The translations under genes were made by a program, and so were the position numbers. The notes beneath the pieces were generated by a model, which did not search any database, was not told where the DNA came from, and saw nothing but the letters and a program-made list of their open reading frames with translations. Shown piece by piece: positions 30,045 through 40,392 of a DNA stretch of 64,000 nucleotides (position 1 is its first letter; every line of letters begins with the position of its first letter). This stretch comes from Polaromonas sp. (GTDB taxonomy: Bacteria; Pseudomonadota; Gammaproteobacteria; Burkholderiales; Burkholderiaceae_C). Location of the stretch: assembly GCF_012927455.1 (NCBI RefSeq), contig NZ_JABBPE010000004.1, forward strand, positions 92,218 through 156,217. The letters run 5' to 3'.

Positions 30045-30073
30045 GAAAAAAGCCCCGTCACCGGGGCCTTTTC
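30045..30073 (+). terminator. Rho-independent-like terminator after the Bug SBP gene
   Basis: GCCCCG-TCAC-CGGGGC stem preceded by A-tract and followed by CTTTTC. Confidence 0.7.
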
Positions 30074-30120
30074 AATTAGCAGACAAGTTTGCGGGCAAAA
30101 AGTGCCCATTTAAAGCCGCT

Positions 30121-30417
30121 TCAGACCCCCCAGACCACCTCGTGGCTCGACTTGTGGTTGCGCCGCAGCATGTCGATAAAAGGCAAGGCACGCTGATGCA
30201 AACCCAGGCCATCACCTGGCACGTGGCCAGCCTCTTCGTCGCCTGACTGCTCCAAGGCAATGGCCGCCTCCAGCGCCGCGATAGCTGCTGGCATCTGCTC
30301 GGGCAAGATGATCCCCTTGGGGCCAGCGTCCTTGCCGATGATCTCCAGAATACGGCGGCCGTTGGCCTCCAGCATGATTACGTCACCGGCATCTTTGGAT
30401 TTGAATTTGTACAGCAT
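30121..30417 (-). CDS. DUF1840 domain-containing protein
   Basis: MLYKFKSKDAGDVIMLEANGRRILEIIGKDAGPKGIILPEQMPAAIAALEAAI is typical of DUF1840. Confidence 0.85.
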   Translation of the reverse strand: MLYKFKSKDAGDVIMLEANGRRILEIIGKDAGPKGIILPEQMPAAIAALEAAIALEQSGDEEAGHVPGDGLGLHQRALPFIDMLRRNHKSSHEVVWGV

Positions 30418-30654
30418 GGAAAGCTCCTTGGTTTAACCCTCTTCATCATTATGGGCAGCTTTTACAGGCGTGTATGTAGGCCTGTGTCATCTTTTTCCAG
30501 GACCGCCGAAGCCCTTCACACTCTGGACGTTTCCTCCGTCATTTTTTTTGTTTCAACCCCATGCAGCCGATTGAGGTCTAGGCAGAAATCCGCTTGACGA
30601 AAATAGTTTAAGCCTAAACAATTAAAACCAGATCAATTCAAAAGGCGCGCTTTC

Positions 30655-33153
30655 ATGCACATCCTTTGTCTGGGCGGTGGCCCCGCAGGCCTGTATTTCG
30701 CCCTGCTGATGAAATTGCAGAACCCGGCAAACCAGGTGACGGTGGTCGAGCGCAACCGCCCGTTTGACACCTTTGGCTGGGGTGTGGTGCTGTCCGACCA
30801 GACGCTGGTCAACCTGCAGAAGGCAGACCCGCTGAGCGCCCGGCTGATTGGCGACGCCTTCAATCATTGGGACGACATCGAGGTGTTTTTCAAAGGCCGC
30901 GCCGTTCGCTCCGGCGGCCACGGTTTTTGCGGCATAGGCCGCAAGCGGCTGCTCAACATCCTGCAGGAGCGCTGCCTGGGCCTGGGTGTTGACCTGGTAT
31001 TTGAAACCGACGCGCAGGACGACCAGGCAATTGCTGCGCAATACAGCGCCGACCTGGTGATAGCCAGCGACGGCCTTAACAGCCGCATTCGCAGCCGCTA
31101 CGCCGCTACTTACCAGCCCGACGTTGAGCTGCGCGCCTGCCGCTTTGTCTGGCTGGGCACCCACCAAACCTTTGACGCCTTCACCTTTGCCTTCGAGCAG
31201 ACCGAGCACGGCTGGTTTGCCGCCCATGCCTACAAGTTTGACGACGACACCTCGACCTTCATCGTCGAGACGCCAGACGCGGTGTGGAAGGCGCACGGCC
31301 TGGACCAGATGAGCCAGCAAGACGGCATTGCCTTTTGCGAGCGGCTGTTTGCCAATTACCTGGACGGCCACGCGCTGATGAACAACGCCGCGCATGTGCG
31401 CGGCTCGGCAATCTGGATCCGCTTTCCGCGTGTCGTCTGCCAGCGCTGGGTGCACCACGAAATATTGCCCCCAAAGGCCTTCGGCCTGGCCCCCCAAGGG
31501 GGCGCGCCTGGCTTGGGGCGGCCCGGCGCCGAGGCCATCGCCGGCAGGCGCGTGCCGATTGTGCTGATGGGCGACGCGGCGCATACCGCGCATTTCTCAA
31601 TTGGCAGCGGCACCAAGCTGGCGCTGGAAGACGCGATTGAGTTGACGCGCTGTTTTGCGCAGCACGCAAATGCCGACGAAGCGCTGCAGGCCTATGAAGC
31701 ACTACGCGCTGTGGAGGTGCTGAAGATCCAGAACGCGGCGCGCAACTCGACCGAATGGTTTGAGAACGTGGACCGCTACAGCGGACTGCAAGCCGAGCAG
31801 TTTTTCTACTCGCTGCTGACGCGTTCGCAGCGCATCAGCCACGAAAATCTGCGCGTGCGCGATGCCGCCTGGCTGCAAGGCTACGAGCAGTGGCTGGCGC
31901 ACCAAACTGCCCCGGCACATTCGGGTCGCGCCGCGAAGGGCATCCCCCCGCAAGCGACGGCTCCCTCTGAGGGCAGCGCAATATGCGAAGCGACAAGCGT
32001 GGGGGCCACCTGCCCGCCCATGCTGCTGCCGCTGACGGTGCGCGGCATCACGTTGAAAAACCGCATCGTCGTCTCACCCATGGCCATGTACAGCGCGGTC
32101 GACGGCGTGGCCCAGGACTTTCATTTGGTGCACTTGGGGGCGCGCGCCCTGGGCGGCGCGGCGCTGGTGTTTGTTGAAATGACCGCGCCTTCGCCCCATG
32201 GCCGCATTACCCCGGGCTGCACCGGCCTGTGGAACGACGTGCAGATGCTGGCCTTCAAACGCATCGCCGATTTTGTTCACGCCTCGGGCGCGGGCGCCAA
32301 AATCGGCCTGCAGCTGGGCCACAGCGGCCCCAAAGGCTCGACGCAGCTGGGCTGGGAAGCGCCCGATGAACCGCTGACCGAGGGCAACTGGCCGCTGCTG
32401 GCCGCCAGCGCCGTCGCCTACGGCCCGACCAGCCAGCGGCCGCACGCCATGACGCCGGAGGACATGGCGCTGCTGAAGAGTCAGTTTGTGCAGGCGACCC
32501 GGCGCGGCGTTGAAGCTGGTTTTGACTGGCTGGAGCTGCAATGCGCGCACGGCTACCTGCTGTCGAGCTTCATCACCCCGCTGACCAATCAGCGCAACGA
32601 CGAGTATGGCGGCAGCCTGGAAAACCGCTGCCGCTACCCGTTGGAGGTGTTCCGCGCGATGCGGGCCGTCTGGCCCGCGCTGCTGCCCATGAGCGTGCGC
32701 ATTTCTGCCCACGACTGGGCGCCCGGCGGCAACACCGACGACGACGCGGTGCAAATCGCCCGGCTGTTCAAGACCGAAGGCTGCGATTTCATCGATGTCT
32801 CCTCGGGCCAGACCACGCGCGCCGCCAAGCCGGTGTATGGCCGCATGTACCAGACGCCGTTCGCCGATCGCATCCGCAACGAAGTCGGCATACAGACGAT
32901 TGCCGTCGGCGCCATTTCGGAGGTCGACCATGTCAACAGCATCATTGCCGCTGGCCGCGCCGACCTGTGCGCGCTGGCCCGCCCACACCTGGCCGACCCG
33001 GCCTGGACGCTGCACGAAGCGGCCAAGCTGCAAAGCCAGCAGGTCAGCTGGCCCTTGCCTTACCTGAGCGGCCGGGACCAGCTGTACCGCGAGATTTACA
33101 AGCAAAAAGAGGCTCTAGCCCAAGAAGGGCGGGCGCAGCCTGCTATTAAATAA
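30655..33153 (+). CDS. Bifunctional FAD monooxygenase / old-yellow-enzyme reductase (salicylyl-CoA 5-hydroxylase or 2-aminobenzoyl-CoA monooxygenase/reductase type)
   Basis: N-terminal FAD site [19 protein letters not shown] and [24 protein letters not shown]-terminal OYE domain ([47 protein letters not shown]). Confidence 0.9.
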   Translation: MHILCLGGGPAGLYFALLMKLQNPANQVTVVERNRPFDTFGWGVVLSDQTLVNLQKADPLSARLIGDAFNHWDDIEVFFKGRAVRSGGHGFCGIGRKRLLNILQERCLGLGVDLVFETDAQDDQAIAAQYSADLVIASDGLNSRIRSRYAATYQPDVELRACRFVWLGTHQTFDAFTFAFEQTEHGWFAAHAYKFDDDTSTFIVETPDAVWKAHGLDQMSQQDGIAFCERLFANYLDGHALMNNAAHVRGSAIWIRFPRVVCQRWVHHEILPPKAFGLAPQGGAPGLGRPGAEAIAGRRVPIVLMGDAAHTAHFSIGSGTKLALEDAIELTRCFAQHANADEALQAYEALRAVEVLKIQNAARNSTEWFENVDRYSGLQAEQFFYSLLTRSQRISHENLRVRDAAWLQGYEQWLAHQTAPAHSGRAAKGIPPQATAPSEGSAICEATSVGATCPPMLLPLTVRGITLKNRIVVSPMAMYSAVDGVAQDFHLVHLGARALGGAALVFVEMTAPSPHGRITPGCTGLWNDVQMLAFKRIADFVHASGAGAKIGLQLGHSGPKGSTQLGWEAPDEPLTEGNWPLLAASAVAYGPTSQRPHAMTPEDMALLKSQFVQATRRGVEAGFDWLELQCAHGYLLSSFITPLTNQRNDEYGGSLENRCRYPLEVFRAMRAVWPALLPMSVRISAHDWAPGGNTDDDAVQIARLFKTEGCDFIDVSSGQTTRAAKPVYGRMYQTPFADRIRNEVGIQTIAVGAISEVDHVNSIIAAGRADLCALARPHLADPAWTLHEAAKLQSQQVSWPLPYLSGRDQLYREIYKQKEALAQEGRAQPAIK
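31463..31536 (+). repeat. GC-rich REP-like element, in-frame inside the monooxygenase domain
   Basis: tgcccccaaaggccttcggcctggccccccaagggggcgcgcctggcttggggcggcccggcg. Confidence 0.55.
31915..32012 (-). repeat. GC-rich REP-like element, reverse copy in-frame in the inter-domain linker
   Basis: Reverse complement reads ggcccccacgcttgtcgcttcgcatattgcgctgccctcagagggagccgtcgcttgcggggggatgccc, collinear with copies at 9091 and 21117. Confidence 0.65.
33111..33153 (+). repeat. ~48-bp interspersed repeat, copy forming the 3' end of the monooxygenase/reductase gene
   Basis: ggctctagcccaagaagggcgggcgcagcctgctattaaataa; the final taa is the stop codon. Confidence 0.8.
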
Positions 33154-33162
33154 GGAGTTCGC

Positions 33163-33236
33163 AGATCGGGTAAGCCGACATCGGCGTGTTGTGACGGTAG
33201 CTCTCGGTTTGCGCTGCGCCAAGCCGACCTACAACA
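33163..33236. repeat. REP-like TCGG-palindrome element
   Basis: agatcgggtaagccgacatc...ctcggtttgcgctgcgccaagccgacctac; inverted arms CGGTTTGC/GCCAAGCCG-like. Confidence 0.55.
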
Positions 33237-33254
33237 CAAATACAGGCCAAAAGT

Positions 33255-33303
33255 GGCTCTAGCCCAATAACCACGGGCGCAAGCAGCTATTAATTACATA
33301 GCA
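33255..33303 (+). repeat. ~48-bp interspersed repeat upstream of marR
   Basis: ggctctagcccaataaccacgggcgcaagcagctattaattacatagca. Confidence 0.85.
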
Positions 33304-33315
33304 AAAGGAAAAGCA

Positions 33316-33792
33316 ATGGACATGGAAGCACGCGGCCGCAGCGAACACCCTGAAGCCCTGCGGCTCTGGCTGCGGCTGCTAACCTGCACCCAACTGGTCG
33401 AAAAGCAGGTGCGCAGCCAGCTGCGCGAGCAGTTTGACACCACGCTGCCGCGCTTTGACCTGATGGCGCAGCTCGAACGCAAGCCCGAAGGCCTGAAGAT
33501 GAACGAGCTGTCGCGCCGCATGATGGTGACGGGCGGCAACATTACCGGCATCACCGACCAGCTGGTGAACGAAGGCCTGGTTGAGCGCGTGGAAGTAACC
33601 GGTGACCGCCGCGTCTGTCGCGTGCGCCTGACGCCGCTCGGGCGCTCGCAATTTGACGCGATGGCCAGGCAGCACGAAGGCTGGATCGTCGCCGCCTTTG
33701 ACGGCCTGGCCCCGCCTGAAGTCGAAGCCCTGCACCGGCTGCTGGGCAAGGTCAAACAGCATTTCAACGACACCCCACTGGAAACCGCATGA
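33316..33792 (+). CDS. MarR family transcriptional regulator
   Basis: 158-aa winged-helix ORF ([40 protein letters not shown]). Confidence 0.9.
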   Translation: MDMEARGRSEHPEALRLWLRLLTCTQLVEKQVRSQLREQFDTTLPRFDLMAQLERKPEGLKMNELSRRMMVTGGNITGITDQLVNEGLVERVEVTGDRRVCRVRLTPLGRSQFDAMARQHEGWIVAAFDGLAPPEVEALHRLLGKVKQHFNDTPLETA

Positions 33793-34655
33793 AGCCCACC
33801 ATGACGCATTCCCTAGGCCAAAGCAATCCAATGCGCGCGCAGTTTGATGCACTTGCGAGCTACCAGGCCAGGCATTTCGCCTACGCTTTTGACGCCGGCG
33901 TCGCCACGCTGACGTTGAACCGTCCGGAGCGCAAGAATCCGCTGACTTTCGAGTCCTACGCCGAACTGCGCGCGCTGTTTCGCGCGCTGAACTACGCCAC
34001 CGACGTCAAGGTGGTGGTGCTGACGGGTGCCGGCGGCAATTTTTGCTCGGGCGGCGATGTGCATGAAATCATCGGTCCACTGACGAAAATGAGCATGCCC
34101 GAACTGCTGGACTTCACCCGCATGACGGGCGATCTGGTGAAGGCCATGCGCCTGTGTCCGCAGCCCATCGTGGCGGCGATTGACGGCATTTGCGCGGGGG
34201 CAGGGGCCATGCTGGCGCTCGCGGCCGACCTGCGGTTGGGCACTGCACGCACCAAAACCGCCTTCCTGTTCACCCGCGTGGGCCTGGCGGGCGCCGACAT
34301 GGGCGCCTGCGCGCTGCTGCCGCGCCTGATCGGCCAGGGCCGCGCGTCGGAGCTGCTGTTCACCGGCCGCACCATGAGCGCCGAGGAAGGCCTGCAATGG
34401 GGCTTTTTCAATGCGTTGCATGATCCCGACGCGCTGCTGAGTGCGACGCAGCAATTGGCGCTGCAGCTTGCCAGCGGACCGACCTTTGCCCACGGCATGA
34501 CCAAGACCATGCTGCACCAGGAATGGGCCATGACGCTGGAGCAGGCGATAGAGGCCGAAGCGCAGGCGCAAGCCATTTGCATGCAGACGCAGGACTTCCA
34601 GCGGGCCTACCAGGCGTTTGCGGCCAAAGAAAAACCCGTGTTCCAGGGCGATTAG
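33789..34655 (+). CDS. Enoyl-CoA hydratase/isomerase family protein
   Basis: Crotonase motifs ([31 protein letters not shown]); 4-bp overlap with MarR gene. Confidence 0.9.
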   Translation: MKPTMTHSLGQSNPMRAQFDALASYQARHFAYAFDAGVATLTLNRPERKNPLTFESYAELRALFRALNYATDVKVVVLTGAGGNFCSGGDVHEIIGPLTKMSMPELLDFTRMTGDLVKAMRLCPQPIVAAIDGICAGAGAMLALAADLRLGTARTKTAFLFTRVGLAGADMGACALLPRLIGQGRASELLFTGRTMSAEEGLQWGFFNALHDPDALLSATQQLALQLASGPTFAHGMTKTMLHQEWAMTLEQAIEAEAQAQAICMQTQDFQRAYQAFAAKEKPVFQGD

Positions 34656-34685
34656 GCGCACCAGCTTATCAAAACTTTTTTCAGT

Positions 34686-35867
34686 ATGAAATCACCAACC
34701 GGCCACCTCACCCTGCCATTTTTTGATGCAGTTCACCGCGAGCTCGGGCTGCGGCTGGCCGAGTGGATTCCACGGCAACACGTCGACGAAAGCGATGACC
34801 GCCAGGCCTGCAGGACGTGGGTCAGTCTGCTGGGCGAGCACGGCTGGCTGCGCTACTGCGTGCCGGCCGGCCCCGACGGCGCCTTGGGCGGCGCACTGGC
34901 CAGGCTCGACTCTCGCGCGCTGGTTGTTTTGCGCGAAACGCTGGCCTTCCACTCGCCCTTGGCTGATTTTGCATTGGCCATGCAGGGACTGGGCAGCGGC
35001 GCCATCACGTTGGCGGGTACGCCAGCGCAGCAAGCGGCATACCTGCCAGGAGTCGCCAGCGGAGAAAAAATCGCGGCCTTCGCGCTGAGCGAGGCCGATG
35101 CCGGCTCCGACGTCGGCGCCATGACGACCAGCGCAGTTCAGCAGGCAGGTGGCTGGACCCTCAACGGCAGCAAGGCCTGGATCAGCAACGGCGGCATCGC
35201 TGATTTTTATGTCACCTTTGCCAAAACCGATCCGGTTGCGGGCACGCGCGGCATCAGCGCCTTCATCGTCGACGCGGATACTGCGGGACTCGACAGCAGC
35301 GAGCACATCGTCGTGATGTCGCCGCACCCGCTCGCCACGCTGAAATTTGCCCACTGCCAGCTGCCTGAGAGCGCGCAGCTGGGCACGCTGCATGGCGGCT
35401 TCAAGCTGGCGATGCAAACGCTGGATATTTTCCGCGCCTCGGTAGCGGGCGCCGCGCTGGGCATGGCGCGCCGCGCCCTCGCGGAGGCCGTACAGCATGC
35501 CAAGCAACGCAAGCTGTTCGGCCAGCGGCTGGCGGACTTCCAGCTGACGCAGGCCAGACTCGGCGAAATGGCGGCGCTGGTCGATGCGGCCGCGCTGCTG
35601 ACCTACCGCGCCGCCTGGCTGCGCGACGAAGGCGAACGACTGGGCAGCGCCACGCGCACCACGCTTGAGTCGGCCATGGCAAAAATGACCGCCACTGAAA
35701 ACGCCCAGCGTGTCATCGACATGGCGCTGCAGCTGCACGGCGGCCTGGGCGTGAAGGTCGGCAGCAAGGTGGAAAGCCTGTACCGCGACATCCGTTCGCT
35801 GCGCATCTATGAAGGCGCCACCGAGGTACAGCAACTCATCATCGGAAAGGCGGTACTGCACTCATGA
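34686..35867 (+). CDS. Acyl-CoA dehydrogenase family protein
   Basis: ACAD motifs ([55 protein letters not shown]). Confidence 0.92.
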   Translation: MKSPTGHLTLPFFDAVHRELGLRLAEWIPRQHVDESDDRQACRTWVSLLGEHGWLRYCVPAGPDGALGGALARLDSRALVVLRETLAFHSPLADFALAMQGLGSGAITLAGTPAQQAAYLPGVASGEKIAAFALSEADAGSDVGAMTTSAVQQAGGWTLNGSKAWISNGGIADFYVTFAKTDPVAGTRGISAFIVDADTAGLDSSEHIVVMSPHPLATLKFAHCQLPESAQLGTLHGGFKLAMQTLDIFRASVAGAALGMARRALAEAVQHAKQRKLFGQRLADFQLTQARLGEMAALVDAAALLTYRAAWLRDEGERLGSATRTTLESAMAKMTATENAQRVIDMALQLHGGLGVKVGSKVESLYRDIRSLRIYEGATEVQQLIIGKAVLHS

Positions 35868-37546
35868 CTGCTTCCTCTTTAACCTCCTCTTTCACTCCCA
35901 CTATTACTTCCCCCACGCTGGACTCCCCCACAGCAGCGTCTGCGCAGACCGACCGTTTCGTGCACGATCGCCTGCCCACACCGGCGCAGTGGCCCAAGCT
36001 GGTCTACCCGCTGCCTGAATTGCGGATTGCAGCCCAGGCCAATCTGGTGGACAGTCTGTTCAGCCAGGCTGCACGTAACGGGCACGCGAATCGGCCGCTG
36101 CTGCGCTCGGACCAGATCACGCTGAGCTATGCCGAGGCACTAGACCGCGTCAACCGGATTGCCCAGGTATTGATCGAGGACTTCAAGCTGGTGCCGGGCA
36201 ACCGGGTCTTGCTGCGTGGCGGCAACTCCATTGGCATGGCACTGGCCTGGCTGGGTGTGGTGCAGGCCGGGCTGGTGGCGGTGGCGACCATGCCGCTGTT
36301 GCGCGCCAAAGAACTGGGCGACATCATCGAAAAGGCCCAGCCGGTGCTGGCGCTGTGCGACGCCGGGCTGCTGGACGAATTGCACACCGCCCAAGCGCAG
36401 AGCGCCACGCTGCGCACCGTCATCCCCTTCAACCTGATGAACGAGCCTGGCTCACTGGCCGTGCTTGCAGCGCAAAAAGATGGCCACTTCCGGCCCTGTC
36501 CAACCTCCAGCGATGACATCGCGATGATGGCCTTCACGTCAGGAACCACCGGCAAACCCAAGGCGGCCGTACATACGCACCGCGACGTGCTCGTCGCCTG
36601 CGAGGCCTGGCCGCGTCATGTGTTGAAGGCAACGCCTGAAGACATCGTCATCGGCTCGCCGCCGCTGGCCTTTACCTTCGGCCTGGGCGGTCTGCTGGTG
36701 TTTCCGATGTGGGCCGGCGCGTCGGTTTACTACCCCTCGACTGCCTACACACCCGAGGCCATGGTCCAGCTGATCAAGCAGGCGGGTGCGACGATCTGCT
36801 ACACCGCCCCGACGCTTTACCGTCAGATGGCGCCCTTTGCCAGGCAGCATTGCCTCCCCGCCCTGCGGCTCTGTATCAGTGCCGGCGAGGGCTTGCCGGA
36901 TGCCACGCGCCAGCTTTGGAAAGACGCCACTGGCATCGAAATAATCGACGGCATCGGCGCCACCGAAATGTTTCATATCTTCATCTCATCAAAGGGGGAG
37001 GACGTGCGGCGCGGCGCGATTGGCCGGGTGGTGCCCGGCTACAGCGCCCGCGTGGTCGACGAAGACGGCGTTGAAGTGCCGCGCGGCACCCTGGGCAAGC
37101 TGGCGGTGATAGGCCCGACCGGCTGTCGCTACCTCGACGATGCACGCCAGGGCAACTACGTCAAGGACGGCTGGAACTACCCGGGCGATGCGTTCGTGCA
37201 GGATGCCGATGGCTATTTTTTCTACCAGGCCAGAGCCGATGACATGATCATCACCGCAGGCTACAACGTGGCGGGGCCGGAGGTTGAAGACGCCCTGCTC
37301 AACCATCCCGCCGTGGCCGAGTGCGCGGTGATCGGCCTGCCCGATGCTGAGCGTGGCATGCTCGTCAAGGCCTTTGTAGTGCTCAAGCCCGATCAGCCAG
37401 CAGGCGACCACTTGGTCAAGGCCTTGCAAGACCATGTCAAGGCCACACTCGCGCCATTCAAGTATCCACGCCAGATCGAGTTTGTCGCTACGCTCCCCCG
37501 CACCGAGACCGGAAAACTGCAACGCTTCAAACTACGCCAGCCATGA
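35864..37546 (+). CDS. Benzoate-CoA ligase family protein (2-aminobenzoate-CoA ligase-like)
   Basis: AMP-binding AFTSGTTGKPKAAVHTHRD, GIGATEMFHIFISS typical of the benzoate/aminobenzoate ligase family. Confidence 0.85.
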   Translation: MTASSLTSSFTPTITSPTLDSPTAASAQTDRFVHDRLPTPAQWPKLVYPLPELRIAAQANLVDSLFSQAARNGHANRPLLRSDQITLSYAEALDRVNRIAQVLIEDFKLVPGNRVLLRGGNSIGMALAWLGVVQAGLVAVATMPLLRAKELGDIIEKAQPVLALCDAGLLDELHTAQAQSATLRTVIPFNLMNEPGSLAVLAAQKDGHFRPCPTSSDDIAMMAFTSGTTGKPKAAVHTHRDVLVACEAWPRHVLKATPEDIVIGSPPLAFTFGLGGLLVFPMWAGASVYYPSTAYTPEAMVQLIKQAGATICYTAPTLYRQMAPFARQHCLPALRLCISAGEGLPDATRQLWKDATGIEIIDGIGATEMFHIFISSKGEDVRRGAIGRVVPGYSARVVDEDGVEVPRGTLGKLAVIGPTGCRYLDDARQGNYVKDGWNYPGDAFVQDADGYFFYQARADDMIITAGYNVAGPEVEDALLNHPAVAECAVIGLPDAERGMLVKAFVVLKPDQPAGDHLVKALQDHVKATLAPFKYPRQIEFVATLPRTETGKLQRFKLRQP

Positions 37547-37983
37547 AATTCACAACCGTAAAAAAAGTCCGTTTTCACCATTGCGATCCGGCAGGCATCG
37601 TTTTTTATCCGCAGTTTTATTATTTGCTGCACGAGGTACAGGAAGATTTTCTGGCCCACATCGGATTTGCTGAACACACCATGATTGAAGGCGGTGCTGG
37701 CGTGCCCATTGTCGACATGAAAACCGAATTTCTGGGCATGTGCCGCTATGGCGACGAACTCACGATGACGCTGGAGCTGACCCGCATCGGCAACACAAGC
37801 CTGGGCATGCACTATGAAATTTACGGCAGCCCCCAGGCAACGGGGGAAGCCGGCACCATCAAGTTAAGAGCCGATGGCGTGGTGGTTTATGCCCAGTTTC
37901 CGCGCGGCAAAGCCGTGCCCTTTCCTGAAGATTTGCGCAAGGCCCTGCAGCCCTACCTTCAGAGCTTTGCTGAAAGAGCGTGA
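37543..37983 (+). CDS. Acyl-CoA thioesterase (4-hydroxybenzoyl-CoA thioesterase family)
   Basis: VRFHHCDPAGIVFYPQFYYLLHEVQEDFLAHIGF hot-dog signature; 4-bp overlaps on both sides. Confidence 0.88.
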   Translation: MKFTTVKKVRFHHCDPAGIVFYPQFYYLLHEVQEDFLAHIGFAEHTMIEGGAGVPIVDMKTEFLGMCRYGDELTMTLELTRIGNTSLGMHYEIYGSPQATGEAGTIKLRADGVVVYAQFPRGKAVPFPEDLRKALQPYLQSFAERA

Positions 37984-38375
37984 TGCAAAGAATTCAACCA
38001 CCCGACTGGGCCGAACCCAGAGGCTACGCCAACGGCGTGCTGGCGCGCGGCAGCCTGCTATTCGTCAGTGGTCAGATAGGCTGGAACGCGCAGCAGCAGT
38101 TTGAAAGTGACGACTTCGTGGCGCAGACGCGCCAGACCCTGCAAAACATCGCCGCAGTGCTCAAGGCCGGTGGTGCCGGGCCCGAACACATGGTGCGCAT
38201 GACCTGGTACGTGGTGGACCGGGTGGAATATCTCGCCAGGCTCAAGGAGCTGGGCGGCGTCTACCGTGAAGTTATGGGCAAGAACTTCCCCGCGATGACC
38301 TGCGTGCAGGTCGCGGGTTTGGTGGAAGCGCGCGCGCAGGTCGAAATTGAAGTCACGGCGGTGCTGCCCGACTAG
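37980..38375 (+). CDS. RidA family protein
   Basis: YANGVLARGSLLFVSGQIGWN...VAQTRQTLQNIAAVLKAGGAGPEHMVRMTWYV...FPAMTCVQVAGLVEARAQVEIE. Confidence 0.9.
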   Translation: MMQRIQPPDWAEPRGYANGVLARGSLLFVSGQIGWNAQQQFESDDFVAQTRQTLQNIAAVLKAGGAGPEHMVRMTWYVVDRVEYLARLKELGGVYREVMGKNFPAMTCVQVAGLVEARAQVEIEVTAVLPD

Positions 38376-38389
38376 CGCGGGGGGCAGCG

Positions 38390-38413
38390 GCTGCTCACCA
38401 AGCAGCTTTTTTT
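38390..38413 (+). terminator. Rho-independent terminator after the CoA cluster
   Basis: GCTGCT-CACCA-AGCAGC followed by T7; sits in the convergent gap before MCP1. Confidence 0.8.
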
Positions 38414-38421
38414 GCGTTGCA

Positions 38422-40134
38422 TTAAAACACTTCCCACTCGCCGGCCTTGGCAAGCTGGGGAGCTGCCGCCTGCCGGCGCTGCGGCGCGGCAATCGCCTGC
38501 CTGACTTGTGGCGGCTGCATCGGCGCCATACGGTGATTTGAGGCGGACCTGCGCCGGGGCCCGGCCACCAGACGGGGTTGCCCTTTGTCGTGTTTGAATA
38601 CGTTCACCCCCTCGACCAGCCCGCTGGCTTGCTCTTGCAGTGAGGCTGCTGCCGCGGCAGCCTCTTCAACCAGCGCGGCGTTTTGCTGCGTCACCTGGTC
38701 CATTTGCGTGATGGCCTGGTTGATCTGCTCGATGCCCGAAGTCTGCTCTTGGCTGGCCACGGTGATCTCGGCCATGATGTCGGTGACGCGTTTGACGCTG
38801 CCGACGATTTCGTCCATGGTCTTGCCGGCCTCTAGCACTTGCTTGCTGCCTTCTTCAACCTTGTCAACGGAGTCGCCTATCAGGGTCTTGATCTCTTTGG
38901 CGGCTGCAGCGCTTCGCTGGGCGAGGTTTCTGACTTCGGCGGCGACCACGGCAAAGCCGCGTCCCTGCTCGCCGGCTCTGGCTGCTTCAACGGCAGCGTT
39001 GAGCGCCAGGATGTTGGTTTGAAAGGCGATACCGTCGATCACGCCGATGATGTCGACGATCTTTTTGGACGAGCTGTTGATGGCGCTCATGGTGTCGACT
39101 ACTTGGGACACGACGCGACCGCCTTTGACCGCTACGTTTGACGCGGACTCGGCGAGCTGGTTGGCCTGGCGGGCGTTGTCGGCGTTTTGCTTGACAGTAC
39201 TCGTCAACTCTTCCATCGACGCGGCGGTTTCTTCAAGCGAGCTGGCCTGCTGCTCGGTGCGGGACGACAGGTCCATGTTGCCGGCGGCGATCTGGCTGGA
39301 GGCTGTGGCCACACTCATGGCGCGCTCAGCCACGTCGTCGACCAGTGAGTGCAGGTTCAGCCCTGCCTGGTTAACGGCGCGCAACAACATGCCTATTTCG
39401 TCTACCCGATTCAACCTGATGTTGCGGCCTGGTTGGCCGCTGGCGACCTTCTGGGCTTGTTCCAGAATGGCTGCCAGCGGCGAAGCCAGCTGCACCTCCA
39501 GCATCACTGCTCCGAGCACGGCACCTGCAAGCAGGCCTGCTGCCACAGCCACCAGAGATACGCCAGCCACCCCGACCGTCACGGCGGCAGCCAACGGTAT
39601 CGCAACCATCAGCGCTGCGGCAAGCCGCACGCGCCAACGTGCGGGCATCACCTGAAACGTCGAGGTCCAAGCCATCCAACCCGTGCGGACAATAACCCCT
39701 TTGCGAAACGCGAGGCCACGCGCGCTTCCTTCGCGAAATCGCCGATACAAGTCCTCGGCTGCGCGCACTTCCTGCAACTCGGGCTTGGTACGTACCGACA
39801 AGTAGCCTGTCACCACGCCACCACGCTGAATAGACGTTGCGTTCGCGCGTACCCAATAGTGGTCCCCGTTCTGCCGCCGATTTTTAATCAGTGCCGTCCA
39901 TGATTGACCGGCTTTCAAGGTGGCCCACATATCGGCGAAAGCCTGAGTGGGCATGTCCGGATGGCGGATCGCGTTGTGCAGCTGGCCCATGATTTCTTCA
40001 CGGCTGAAGCCGCTGACTTCTACGAACGCCGAGTTGGCATAGGTGATATGGCTTTGGGTATCGGTCGTGGACATCAGCGTCACGTCGTCCGGAAACTGAT
40101 ACTCGCGCTGCGTCACGGGTTGGTTGTTTCTCAT
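38422..40134 (-). CDS. Methyl-accepting chemotaxis protein with N-terminal PAS domain (Aer-like), MCP1
   Basis: PAS segment [36 protein letters not shown] signalling domain; C-terminal GEWEVF. Confidence 0.93.
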   Translation of the reverse strand: MRNNQPVTQREYQFPDDVTLMSTTDTQSHITYANSAFVEVSGFSREEIMGQLHNAIRHPDMPTQAFADMWATLKAGQSWTALIKNRRQNGDHYWVRANATSIQRGGVVTGYLSVRTKPELQEVRAAEDLYRRFREGSARGLAFRKGVIVRTGWMAWTSTFQVMPARWRVRLAAALMVAIPLAAAVTVGVAGVSLVAVAAGLLAGAVLGAVMLEVQLASPLAAILEQAQKVASGQPGRNIRLNRVDEIGMLLRAVNQAGLNLHSLVDDVAERAMSVATASSQIAAGNMDLSSRTEQQASSLEETAASMEELTSTVKQNADNARQANQLAESASNVAVKGGRVVSQVVDTMSAINSSSKKIVDIIGVIDGIAFQTNILALNAAVEAARAGEQGRGFAVVAAEVRNLAQRSAAAAKEIKTLIGDSVDKVEEGSKQVLEAGKTMDEIVGSVKRVTDIMAEITVASQEQTSGIEQINQAITQMDQVTQQNAALVEEAAAAAASLQEQASGLVEGVNVFKHDKGQPRLVAGPRRRSASNHRMAPMQPPQVRQAIAAPQRRQAAAPQLAKAGEWEVF

Positions 40135-40392
40135 GCCAAACCTCCTCCCTTTTTAATAGGTTGATAGTGAATTTTTGAAGGACGACGCTGAAGGTCGCCA
40201 TTAAACTCGCGAACGCCTTCATCGGGCCTAATGGTTTGACATAAAACAGATCAGCTAAGGCGACAACTTGCTACTGGGCTGTTTTTTTTCAGAACCACAT
40301 GGCAGACAACGGCCCACTCAAGAAGAACTCAAAAGCGAGGGGCAGAACTATTCGCAACCCGCCATCGCCCATGAAATTTGTCAAACTACGAT

